Positions 1-7,752 of a stretch of 37,903 bases of DNA are shown here, one piece after another. Numbering within the stretch: position 1 is the first letter of the stretch; each line of letters begins with the position of its first letter. A program made the position numbers and the translations under genes. The notes under the pieces were generated by a model that saw nothing but the letters and a program-made list of their open reading frames with translations, was not told the DNA's origin and did not search any database. This DNA is from Candidatus Poseidoniales archaeon (GTDB lineage: Archaea; Thermoplasmatota; Poseidoniia; Poseidoniales; Thalassarchaeaceae), in assembly GCA_012960975.1 (NCBI GenBank), contig DUAE01000019.1, positions 1 through 37,903 of the forward strand. Reading direction: 5' to 3'.

Positions 1-140
1 TTTGTTATAAACATCGAAAAATAGAGTGATATGATACGTCCGTAATTAACAGTCGAATCAATGGGTTTCTGCTTAGACCCATCCGATTGTAATTGGCGAA
101 TCAGTGGGCTATCAGTGGGTCCTTTCAGAGGCTACCCCTG

Positions 141-160
141 CGATTGACACCAATCGGTGT
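141..160. terminator. Small hairpin downstream of the first gene
   Basis: Two alternative overlapping inverted repeats are visible. ACACC (147-151) pairs with GGTGT (156-160) around a 4-base loop, and CGATTG (141-146) pairs with CAATCG (151-156). The element lies just after the stop of the minus-strand gene at 183-362, where a terminator would be expected, but no T-run follows, so the role is a guess. The rest of 1-182 shows no recognisable gene or RNA. Confidence 0.25.
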
Positions 161-182
161 ACGACCAAGAATTATTGGACAT

Positions 183-362
183 CTAAAGAGTACGCATGAG
201 AGCTTTAGAAACCCATGATACGACCATAATTACGATAAACCAACCGATAGCATATTTCACCCATGGATTTGGTTCTTTTTTTGGTAAAAATGGATCTATC
301 CCTGCTTCAAGCGCCTCGGCAATTATCGCCAATTCTTCTTCAATTGTTTCAGGACCACTCAT
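183..362 (-). CDS. Small tail-anchored membrane protein, 59 aa, unknown function
   Basis: This short minus-strand frame starts with ATG at 362 and ends with TAG at 183-185. The N-terminal half is acidic (MSGPETIEEELAIIAEALEA) and probably helical. It is followed by a proline/lysine-rich linker (residues 23-34) and one strongly hydrophobic segment at about residues 35-51 (KYAIGWFIVIMVVSWVS), then a short basic end, KALMRTL. This fits a single-pass, C-terminally anchored membrane protein with its N-terminus in the cytoplasm. An in-frame TAG lies seven codons upstream of the start, with no other start codon between, so the 5' end is fixed. Composition is protein-like, whereas the plus-strand frame over the same bases is not. 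It is divergent from the Nudix fusion gene. I do not recognise a family, and no function should be assigned. Confidence 0.6.
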   Translation of the reverse strand: MSGPETIEEELAIIAEALEAGIDPFLPKKEPNPWVKYAIGWFIVIMVVSWVSKALMRTL

Positions 363-407
363 TTCATCACATTCACGGTTCTATCGTTGGATTCCATCCT
401 GACAAAC

Positions 408-422
408 ATTGGTATGACCAAT
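408..422. promoter_or_regulatory. Dyad in the divergent intergenic region
   Basis: ATTGGT and ACCAAT form a perfect 6-base inverted repeat around ATG, inside the 154-base gap between the divergent small membrane protein (start 362) and the Nudix fusion (start 517). The half-site ACCAATCG recurs at 150-157, beyond the other end of the small gene. It could be an operator, but it is short enough to occur by chance. I see no convincing TATA box for either gene here. Confidence 0.2.
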
Positions 423-516
423 CGTAACATACTCGGTCATAGGTTATCCTAAACTCGATAGAACTTGAGGTATTCGCAACCGCCTGCTTTGAAATGGTGA
501 GCCTACTCGACATGAT

Positions 517-2055
517 GTGAGCGAGTTACCCGAAGGCGTGAAAATGCCTCTTGGAAAGGTTGCAATACCTCATCCATCAGCTTCAGTCATCCTTAGTAGA
601 GAAACTCAAAATGGGAATGAAATACTACTCTGCCACAGAGTTTCACAAGTTCCTGCATTTCCCGATTTCTGGTCAATACCTGGTGGCGGTGTCAGTAAGG
701 TCGACCGAGTTGTAGCAGAAGATAATCCAGAGTGGTTTTCCGACCGCGAGGATAGGGTTTCAATTATTACTTTGCTTAGAGAAGTTGTTGAAGAAGTTGG
801 GATTTCTCCAGATGGAAACGGTTCTTTTCAACAAGTTTCCGATGAAGTTCGGGCTGCTGTTTGTCAGGATAAATTCGCTTGGGCAAAATTTGTTCAAAAT
901 GGTGAGATTTTAGTTTCAAATTTTGAATGTGAGATTATCACCGAGAGAACTACGCCACCCTTGGCTCCCCTCAGATTCAAAAATAAATTCTATCATATCG
1001 CACTAGGATTCGCAGATATTGAACCGACATTTCCTCCTGGACGCACTGAATTCGACGAATTTCGTTGGTGGAAACCTAAAGATTTGCTAAAATCATGGAA
1101 AGCTCATGAAGTAAAATTACCTCCTCCTCATATCACATTAATTAGGGATATTGTCAAAGGAATAAATGAAAGTGGGGATTTGATTTCAACATTCAATAAT
1201 CTTGCATCCAATCCTCCAACAGGAGATCATATTTTTGAATTCGGACCAGGGGTCGAATGCAAGCCGTTACCTACTGCAACATTACCGCCTGCTACCCATA
1301 CAAATTGCTATGTTTTAGGTGTTGCAGGAGGTCAGCGAATTATAGTTGATGCTGCGGCAAAAACTGCTGAATCACTCGCGATTTTAGAGGCTAAGGTCAG
1401 AGAAATCAAAGCCAGTGGAAGTGAAATTATTGCAACTATTTTTACCCATCGACACACAGATCATATCGGTGATTTAGCCGCAATTTCAAAAATATATCAA
1501 GCACCAATTTGGACCAGTCAGGAAACTCATGAATATATTCCACTATGTGATACTGACAGAATTCTTTCTGAGGGAGATTCTATCCACCTAGAAGGTCCTG
1601 ATGGTACAATTACTTGGAAAGTGATAGAAACTCCAGGACATTGCCCGGGACATATCTGTCTCGTTGGAGATGCAGGGATAATCAGCGGAGACAATGCGGT
1701 AATTGACGGAACGATTCTAGTACCTTCAACAGATGGCGACATGGATGCATACATCAATGGGCTGGAACGACTCAAAGAAATTGATGCTCAGTTATTATTC
1801 CCCGCTCATGGTTCGTTGATCGCGAACCCTGAGAAATTGCTTTCCCGCTATATCAAACACAGAAAATCTCGCCATAATGAGGTGCTTAATGCTGTAGTGG
1901 GTAATAATGAAATTTCTAAAATTGCAAAGATGGCTTATCGAGACACTCCCGAAGCCCATCCATTATTGATGGTTGATCAAACACTCTCCCACCTAAATTC
2001 ACTAATTAATTCCGGTAAAATTACCCTTAGTAATGGTAAATATTGGATAAATTGA
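517..2055 (+). CDS. Nudix hydrolase fused to LACTB2-like metallo-beta-lactamase domain
   Basis: This two-enzyme fusion has 512 residues from a GTG start; ATG at 543 is an alternative that loses only nine residues. Residues about 15-215 form a Nudix domain with REVVEEVG at 88-95. The loop between the glycines (56-58) and this REVVEEVG is much longer than in a standard Nudix box, as in the NUDT19/RP2p-like CoA diphosphatases. Residues about 240-440 form a metallo-beta-lactamase fold with H311, H313, D315 and H316 (HxHxDH), H375 in PGHCPGH, D392 in SGDN and H431 in FPAHG. All ligands of a dinuclear zinc site are therefore present. The last 70 residues look like the winged-helix tail of LACTB2-type hydrolases. 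Substrates cannot be read from sequence; CoA or nucleotide derivatives for the first half and RNA or a thioester for the second are family-based guesses. LemA follows after 47 bases. Confidence 0.85.
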   Translation: MSELPEGVKMPLGKVAIPHPSASVILSRETQNGNEILLCHRVSQVPAFPDFWSIPGGGVSKVDRVVAEDNPEWFSDREDRVSIITLLREVVEEVGISPDGNGSFQQVSDEVRAAVCQDKFAWAKFVQNGEILVSNFECEIITERTTPPLAPLRFKNKFYHIALGFADIEPTFPPGRTEFDEFRWWKPKDLLKSWKAHEVKLPPPHITLIRDIVKGINESGDLISTFNNLASNPPTGDHIFEFGPGVECKPLPTATLPPATHTNCYVLGVAGGQRIIVDAAAKTAESLAILEAKVREIKASGSEIIATIFTHRHTDHIGDLAAISKIYQAPIWTSQETHEYIPLCDTDRILSEGDSIHLEGPDGTITWKVIETPGHCPGHICLVGDAGIISGDNAVIDGTILVPSTDGDMDAYINGLERLKEIDAQLLFPAHGSLIANPEKLLSRYIKHRKSRHNEVLNAVVGNNEISKIAKMAYRDTPEAHPLLMVDQTLSHLNSLINSGKITLSNGKYWIN

Positions 2056-2102
2056 TATTCATCCGGCTCAAGGTTCAATACCCCCCGGTTTTACGCAATA
2101 TT

Positions 2103-2771
2103 ATGGAACCAATACTGATAGGTAGCATAGTTGCCTTTATTCTGATTGCTTTGTGGTTTTTAGCCACCTACAATCGTCTAATTGTAATGGAGCAAGAAGT
2201 TGAGAATGCATGGTCAAATATTGACGTGGTTCTACAAGAAAGATATGATTCTTTAGGAAACATGGCTCGTGCAGCTGAAGACTTTGCCAAAGGTGTTGAA
2301 AAAGATCTGTTTGAGCAATTTGCCAAGGCACGAATGGCAGCAGCAACGGCATCACAAAGTGGAAATGTCGCAGATGTAAATGCTGCTGAAGGTATGATGG
2401 CAGGAATTCTTCCAAAAATTTTCATGGTCGCAGAAGACCATCCCGATTTGACTGCAAGCCCACTTTATGCTAATGTTCAGGAAGAAATTGATGAACAGAA
2501 TGAGAGAATCGCAGATCGTAGAGAATTTTACAATGCGAAAGTTCGTAATTGGAATGTCATCATTCGTCAAATTCCCTCTAACTTCGTTGCAATGGTTATG
2601 GGAGCAGAATCGAAAGACTACTTCGATGCTACCAATACTGAAAATCCTGAATTGTTCGCACCTTCAGCACGAGAAGAAAAGCAAAAAGATGAATTAGATG
2701 CTATAGAACATGAAATCGAAATGATGGAAGCGGAAAAACGCCTTGGAGAGTTGAAGCGCGGTTCTAATTGA
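2103..2771 (+). CDS. LemA family protein
   Basis: This LemA-type membrane protein has 222 residues from ATG 2103. The open frame extends back to 2043, inside the previous gene, but the upstream residues are unlike LemA while the transmembrane helix begins right after MEPILIG. Residues 3-23 are one hydrophobic span. They are followed by the family signature (YNRLIVMEQEVENAWSNIDV, then LQERYDSLGNM), a long helical region, and the late motif YNAKVRNWNVIIRQIPSNFVA typical of LemA. The final 40 residues are charged and coiled-coil-like (repeated E, K and M). LemA proteins have an extracytoplasmic or cytoplasmic four-helix bundle of unknown biochemical role, often near membrane proteases. No such protease is adjacent here. 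It is probably cotranscribed with its neighbours. Confidence 0.88.
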   Translation: MEPILIGSIVAFILIALWFLATYNRLIVMEQEVENAWSNIDVVLQERYDSLGNMARAAEDFAKGVEKDLFEQFAKARMAAATASQSGNVADVNAAEGMMAGILPKIFMVAEDHPDLTASPLYANVQEEIDEQNERIADRREFYNAKVRNWNVIIRQIPSNFVAMVMGAESKDYFDATNTENPELFAPSAREEKQKDELDAIEHEIEMMEAEKRLGELKRGSN

Positions 2772-2791
2772 AATAACCCCTCCGCAGGTCT

Positions 2792-3658
2792 GTGGATTAC
2801 TCGGCAATGTGGATTGGCTCGCGTCAATTAGAAGGAGCTACTTGCGAAGAATTCCACATCGATGTCGATGATGGAATTTCACTTCGAGTATTAAGATGGA
2901 CACCTATCGAAACCGTTGCATCGAAGGAAGAAACGGTAGTTGTCATACCAGGTTGGGGTTCAGTTTTCATCGGCTGGGAGCCACTCCTGGCAGCTTGGGT
3001 AAAACGCCGCCCAATAATTTACATCGAAACCAGAGAAAAAGGTGGAACACATTACAATAGAAAGGTTCGAAAATCGGATTTTCAAATGCATAAATATGGC
3101 CAAGATTTACTAGCTGTTATCGAACACTTCAAATTAAATCCATCGAAACTTGATTGGTTTTCTGCATCGATGGGTTCGACGATAATCCTCGATGCTTATC
3201 AGTCGCAAATCCTAGGCGCACGCTCATCTCTGATGCTCGCGCCTAATATACAATTCAATTTCCCTTGGTGGTCAAAAATTCTCATCAAATTACCACTTCC
3301 TATCAAATCATTTGAGGCACTTCGGTTTATCGCTGTGAAGGTAGTTACAGGAAAGGTCACAGAAGAAGGACAAAAAATTCGTTATCAGAGAACATTGATG
3401 GCCCAAGACATTCGACGTCTAGTTTATTCTGCAAGAATCAATATAGATTATGAGATGAACTTAGAAATGGGTCACGTTAAGTTCCCAATCGGTTTGATGA
3501 CAGCAAAAAACGACCATTTGCATGGCTCGGAAGATGTTGAAAAACTAGGAATTGCATTACCAAATGGGAGAATTATTGAGGTTTTGAGCAATCAGCATCT
3601 ACACGAAGCAGCATCACTTCCTGAAATTGAAGACTTCTTCTCCAAAGCGATTGCCTGA
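2792..3658 (+). CDS. Alpha/beta hydrolase fold protein
   Basis: This alpha/beta hydrolase has 288 residues from GTG 2792; ATG at 2807 is an equally possible start, five codons in. The oxyanion strand is PGWGS (53-57) and the nucleophile elbow is SASMGS with Ser126. An acidic residue sits in TAKNDHLHG near residue 240, and a late His occurs in NQHLHEA, completing a plausible Ser-Asp-His triad. The region between residues 150 and 210 looks like a cap rich in W, P and L. It has no signal peptide, so it should be cytoplasmic. The substrate is unknown; relatives include lysophospholipases and serine aminopeptidases. Its stop codon overlaps the NFACT start by one base (TGATG), which suggests translational coupling and the same operon. 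Confidence 0.75.
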   Translation: MDYSAMWIGSRQLEGATCEEFHIDVDDGISLRVLRWTPIETVASKEETVVVIPGWGSVFIGWEPLLAAWVKRRPIIYIETREKGGTHYNRKVRKSDFQMHKYGQDLLAVIEHFKLNPSKLDWFSASMGSTIILDAYQSQILGARSSLMLAPNIQFNFPWWSKILIKLPLPIKSFEALRFIAVKVVTGKVTEEGQKIRYQRTLMAQDIRRLVYSARINIDYEMNLEMGHVKFPIGLMTAKNDHLHGSEDVEKLGIALPNGRIIEVLSNQHLHEAASLPEIEDFFSKAIA

Positions 3659-5829
3659 TGAAGGGCACCGTCGACACAAGGCCGAGTCTCATGCGTGACC
3701 AGGCTTCCTCATTCGATGTCGCTCGCATCGTGCGCGAGCTTTCTGGAATGATTGGTGCCCGCGCACGAAAAGCCTACCAACCACATTATGAACAGATTGT
3801 AATCAGATTAAGACCGACAGGGACACCATCATCAGATTTGGTTATTGTACGAGGAAAACGGCTCTATTTATCTCAACGTGATCGGCCGATGCCGAGTCAA
3901 CCCTCACAATTTGCAATGGTTCTTAGAAAACACATGAACAACTCAAGATTGATTGCTGTTGAACAACTCGGTTTTGATAGAATAATCGAAATGACTTTCG
4001 AGCATGGAAGTGGTCGACTTTACCTAATTATTGAATTATTCAGAGATGGAAATGTATTGTTACTCGATGAAAATAAAGTCATTATTCAACCTCTAACTCA
4101 TGCTAAATATGCTAGCAGGACATTGAAAAGAGGGGTTGAATATGTTGCACCACCGAGTGCTGTCGACCCGAGAGATATGAATCGAGAGATGCTCAATGAG
4201 TTGCTTGATGATAGTCAAGAAGACCTGATTAGAACACTTGCTGCACGCGGAAATCTTGGAAGAATTTACGGAAGTGCTGTCTGTGCTAGTGCAGGAATTC
4301 CAGAAAAAATTCCAGCTAATTCACTAGATGATGTGCAACGTGACAATCTCGAATCAGCAATTTCTTCACTTCTTGATGAATTAATCGAGAGCAAGGGCAG
4401 TAAAATGTGGTTTGATGAGGAAAAAGCAATCAAAATTTGGGACGAAGCAACTGATATTCCAAGTCGAGACGAAGCCGCATCGGGCATAACTGAAATCTCA
4501 CCTATTCAACTCGATTATTTAGATGAAAAATTGATGGTCGAAATTCCGTCTCTCTGCGATGGTTATGACTACTCTTTTGGCGCATATGACGCCGCTGCTT
4601 TTATCCGCCGCGAAGAAGAGAAGTTAATCGATAGTGGAGAAGATGATCAAGTCCAGCAAGCAAAGCTTGACAGACGGGCAATACAGCAAAAAACTGCTAT
4701 TGATAAATTCATAGCGCGCTCTGCAATAAGCCAAGAACTTGGCAAGGCGATTCAAGAAAATTGGAGTCATGTCGAAGAGATAATGATGCAATTCAAACAA
4801 GCGATTGAACAGGATACTTGGCAGGATGTTGCCAAGAAGGTCAGAAGCGTTGTTTGGATTGATAGATTAGATCCGAAGAAGCAAACCTTTGTCGCATTTT
4901 TACCCGACGAAGAGGGAGAACCGGGGGCAAGTATCACACTCGAGGTAAACAAATCAGTTCACCAAAACGCACAGCGCTACTTTGAATACGCTCAGACTCA
5001 AAAGGACAAGGCAAAAGGTGCAGAAAATGCTCTCTTAAACACACGCCAATCCCATGCGAAAGAAGAGAAGAGAATTGCCAAAGATGTTGCTGCAGGAAAG
5101 GTGCGATTCGCGAAAAGAAGCAAACGGTTTTGGTTTGAAAAACACCGATGGGCGATGCTTCCAGGAGGTCATCTATTAATCGGAGGTAGAGACGCAAAAG
5201 GCAATGATGCCATTGTCAAAAAACATCTAACTTCTAACGACATATACGTTCACGCCGACCTTCATGGTGCACCATCTTGTTCACTGAAATTAAAGGACGG
5301 GTTTAGTGCCATAAGCGGCATGTCCAATATGCCAGAAGGAGTTGTGTCATTACAGATTGTACAAAATTTAGGTGAAGGATGTGAGGATGCTCGAGACTTG
5401 GACGAAACCATTCACGCCGAAGCCGCTCAAATCGCCACTTGTTGGTCTCGCGCTTGGGGAAGTGGAGGAGCTGCGGCTACCGCTTTCCATGTACGACCAA
5501 GTCAAGTTTCAAAAAAGACCGAGAGCGGAGAATCTCTAGGCAGGGGTTCGTTCGTCGTTCGTGGAACGAGAAATTGGCACCGAAATTTACCATTAGAAAT
5601 TGGAATTGGTATCTGTGTAATTAATGGAATTCCTCTTCCAATATGCGGAACACCGAAAACAATTTCTGAGCACTTTCCAAGATGGGCAAAAATTTCTGCT
5701 GGTCAAGAAAAGAAAGAATCGGTGGCGAATCGTATCGCTAAATCAACTGGCTTAGCTCAAGACGATGTATTGTCAGCACTTCCACCGGGAAATTGCTCAG
5801 TTGAAGACTACAATCTCATAGGTTCTTGA
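3658..5829 (+). CDS. rqcH: NFACT family ribosome quality-control factor (RqcH/Rqc2/NEMF homologue)
   Basis: The 723-residue protein has the NFACT architecture. The N-terminal domain begins with SSFDVARIVRELSG (17-30) and carries D107-R108 in GFDRIIEM, the Asp-Arg pair needed for tRNA binding in this family. A charged helical middle (about 330-480) is followed by the NFACT-R/DUF814 domain from about 485, with RFWFEKHRW, LIGGRDAKGND and the HADLHGAPS motif. Homologues bind the large ribosomal subunit with a stuck nascent chain and recruit tRNA-Ala to add a C-terminal tail that marks the chain for degradation. That this one does so is inferred from the conserved Asp-Arg pair. The length is slightly above the typical archaeal form. 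The start at 3658 overlaps the previous stop; ATG at 3691 is another option. Confidence 0.93.
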   Translation: MKGTVDTRPSLMRDQASSFDVARIVRELSGMIGARARKAYQPHYEQIVIRLRPTGTPSSDLVIVRGKRLYLSQRDRPMPSQPSQFAMVLRKHMNNSRLIAVEQLGFDRIIEMTFEHGSGRLYLIIELFRDGNVLLLDENKVIIQPLTHAKYASRTLKRGVEYVAPPSAVDPRDMNREMLNELLDDSQEDLIRTLAARGNLGRIYGSAVCASAGIPEKIPANSLDDVQRDNLESAISSLLDELIESKGSKMWFDEEKAIKIWDEATDIPSRDEAASGITEISPIQLDYLDEKLMVEIPSLCDGYDYSFGAYDAAAFIRREEEKLIDSGEDDQVQQAKLDRRAIQQKTAIDKFIARSAISQELGKAIQENWSHVEEIMMQFKQAIEQDTWQDVAKKVRSVVWIDRLDPKKQTFVAFLPDEEGEPGASITLEVNKSVHQNAQRYFEYAQTQKDKAKGAENALLNTRQSHAKEEKRIAKDVAAGKVRFAKRSKRFWFEKHRWAMLPGGHLLIGGRDAKGNDAIVKKHLTSNDIYVHADLHGAPSCSLKLKDGFSAISGMSNMPEGVVSLQIVQNLGEGCEDARDLDETIHAEAAQIATCWSRAWGSGGAAATAFHVRPSQVSKKTESGESLGRGSFVVRGTRNWHRNLPLEIGIGICVINGIPLPICGTPKTISEHFPRWAKISAGQEKKESVANRIAKSTGLAQDDVLSALPPGNCSVEDYNLIGS

Positions 5830-5862
5830 ATACTGCACGCCACAAGCAGATACCAGAGAATA

Positions 5863-6489
5863 TTATTCAACGGTTGTGGATGTCTCGTGCCCTTGGCGCG
5901 AGAACCACTCTGGTGCAGTAATCGCATACATTGCTGCATCAACATAGTGATCATACAGCCACTCTCTATCTTTGGTAATCCCCTCAAGGCGCATATCCAA
6001 TCTCTCGGCAACAGCACGGCTCGCAGAATTTTCAACTGCAGCCTCGAGAACTAAGCGACGCATTCCAACGTCCTCGAAAACATGCATCATTATCCTTTGA
6101 CAACATCTCGTAACGATACCACGACCGGTGAAATCTTTCGCTAACCAAAATCCAATTCCGCAACCACGGTTCTGACTATCTATCCAATTCAGACTCACAG
6201 TACCAACCAATTCTTCATCCAAGTAAATGAGCCAATCTGCGGTCGAACCGTTCCCTCTATCTTTGATAGACATCTGAACCCAACTAATTTCGTCTTCTGG
6301 AGTTTGAGTTTTATCTAACCAAGGAAGCCATTCCCGAAGATACTCTCGATTGTGATTAATCTGTAAAAAGAGATCCGTCGAATCATTGATGGTCGGTGCG
6401 CGAAGCGTCAAATCATCTCCCACATCGAGAAACACAGCAATCATGCCCAAGTCGGAGGAACCGAATTGCGTACCACATGGACCGGACAT
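5863..6489 (-). CDS. GNAT family N-acetyltransferase, RimJ/RimL type
   Basis: This is a single GNAT domain of 208 residues. It opens with the RimJ/RimL-like strand LTLRAPTINDSTDLFLQIN and the WLPWLDKTQTPEDEISW block. Next comes the acetyl-CoA motif around GIGFWLAKDFTGRGIVTRCC, and a C-terminal part with VENSASRAVAERLDMRLEG, where AENxxSxxVxEKLGF is the usual form. Such enzymes acetylate N-termini of ribosomal proteins or small molecules; the substrate here is unknown. I chose ATG 6489. The frame can be extended to TTG 6510, and ATG 6444 (MIAVFLDVG) is also possible. A TATA-like ATTTAACC on the minus strand around 6530-6537 would place transcription start near 6508, favouring 6489. It is convergent with the NFACT gene, 33 bases apart, and divergent from the dioxygenase. 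Confidence 0.87.
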   Translation of the reverse strand: MSGPCGTQFGSSDLGMIAVFLDVGDDLTLRAPTINDSTDLFLQINHNREYLREWLPWLDKTQTPEDEISWVQMSIKDRGNGSTADWLIYLDEELVGTVSLNWIDSQNRGCGIGFWLAKDFTGRGIVTRCCQRIMMHVFEDVGMRRLVLEAAVENSASRAVAERLDMRLEGITKDREWLYDHYVDAAMYAITAPEWFSRQGHETSTTVE

Positions 6490-6610
6490 AATAATGGCCG
6501 AGAATACCAAAACATTTCAATCATACTGAAGGTTAAATGCTCTTCGATTCGTCAAATATCTGAACGATTAGCGAGGTAATGATTCAAGAGTAGAGCGGCA
6601 TCCCGGAACC

Positions 6611-7693
6611 ATGAGTTCTAGTCCGCGGAATGGTAGTTGGACGTATGGAGAATACTTACAATTACCAGAATTGTTGAATTTACAAGCAGAAGAAAGAGGA
6701 ATTTCTAATGATGAGTTACATTTTATCATAGTTCACCAAACATTCGAATTATGGTTCAAACAAATAATTTGCGAATTAGGTTTAGTTCGTGACATCTTGA
6801 CTCAAGAAAAAGTCCTTGAATCCGATATACCAAAAGCTTGTGACCACCTCGGACGTACCTCTGAGATATTCCGCTTGATGGCAAATCAGTGGAGTGTTCT
6901 CGAAACCCTCACGCCACAAGGATTTCTAGCATTCAGAGATGGATTAGGAACCGCGTCAGGTTTCGAATCTTACCAGATGCGTGAATTTGAACTACTTCTT
7001 GGTTTGAAGCAAGAAGATAGACTGCACAAAATGGATGTAATCGAACAATTTAGAAAATTAGCAAAGAATTCCGAGCATGATGCTGCAATTTTTGCACGTC
7101 TTGAAGCGATTCAAGCTCAACCATCACTCTTCGAATCGCTTCTAAAGTGGATTGAACGAACGCCGATAATGGGTTCATCAGATGGTGATGAAGGCGATGA
7201 ATTGGTAGTTTCAGATTATGTAGAGAATCACCTCAATGGACATCGAGCGGTGTGTGATTCAGCGATTGATCGATTGGGAGAACAAGGTGCTGATCATGCT
7301 GAGGCAGCAGTTGCTAGATTCGACGCAGCACAAATTGCTGCAGACAATTTCCTACGACCAAATGGAGAAGTAAATCGTGCTCGCGCAGGCTTGTTATTTA
7401 TCGAATCATATCGTGAATTACCACTTTTAACATGGCCGCGAAAAATGATAGATACCATGGTTGAACTTGAGGAATTAATTGTCAAATGGCGGCATTCACA
7501 TGCTCGAATGGTCGAGAGAATAATGGGGAAGCGAATGGGGACTGGGGGTTCTAGCGGAGTAGATTATCTCGATGATACCGCAAAATATCGAATCTTCAAA
7601 GACCTCTGGGCAGTTCGAACAATATTGATTACACCTCAGCATAGACCCGAATTACTCAATGGTGAATTTTACCATTTTAATGTTGAAAATTAA
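6611..7693 (+). CDS. kynA: Tryptophan 2,3-dioxygenase
   Basis: This heme enzyme of 360 residues opens the indole ring of L-tryptophan to N-formylkynurenine, the first step of the kynurenine route. Recognition is firm. WTYGEYLQLPELLNLQ (10-25) and HFIIVHQTFELWFKQI (37-52) contain the distal-site histidine H42. The WRHSHARMVERIMG segment carries H297, which aligns with the proximal heme ligand, and is followed by GTGGSSG, the substrate-gripping loop. The C-terminus TPQHRPELLN is also typical. Length matches bacterial long forms. No kynurenine formamidase or kynureninase lies within the window. The next gene, a thiolase, starts 59 bases later behind its own TATA-like box, so the two need not be coupled. 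Bacterial-type enzymes of this kind in archaea are usually attributed to transfer; base composition here is like that of the neighbours. Confidence 0.95.
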   Translation: MSSSPRNGSWTYGEYLQLPELLNLQAEERGISNDELHFIIVHQTFELWFKQIICELGLVRDILTQEKVLESDIPKACDHLGRTSEIFRLMANQWSVLETLTPQGFLAFRDGLGTASGFESYQMREFELLLGLKQEDRLHKMDVIEQFRKLAKNSEHDAAIFARLEAIQAQPSLFESLLKWIERTPIMGSSDGDEGDELVVSDYVENHLNGHRAVCDSAIDRLGEQGADHAEAAVARFDAAQIAADNFLRPNGEVNRARAGLLFIESYRELPLLTWPRKMIDTMVELEELIVKWRHSHARMVERIMGKRMGTGGSSGVDYLDDTAKYRIFKDLWAVRTILITPQHRPELLNGEFYHFNVEN

Positions 7694-7722
7694 TTGAAAT
7701 ATCCGATGTAAGAATCCCACCA

Positions 7723-7733
7723 TTCATATTTGA
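7723..7733 (+). promoter_or_regulatory. TATA-like box before the thiolase gene
   Basis: TTCATATTTGA is A/T-rich and centred about 25 bases before the ATG at 7753, which is the spacing of an archaeal TATA box relative to transcription start. The transcript would therefore be nearly leaderless. No Shine-Dalgarno sequence is seen before this ATG, which agrees. Confidence 0.35.
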
Positions 7734-7752
7734 TACCGCTTTCGTCATCGGC

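Noticed and set aside
61-82. ATGGGT...ACCCAT inverted repeat near the left edge
   Set aside because: It has only a six-base stem with a ten-base loop and no association with a gene end or start; likely chance.
196-402. Plus-strand 68-residue frame
   Set aside because: Rich in S, I and A with no domain order. The opposite strand over the same bases gives a coherent small membrane protein.
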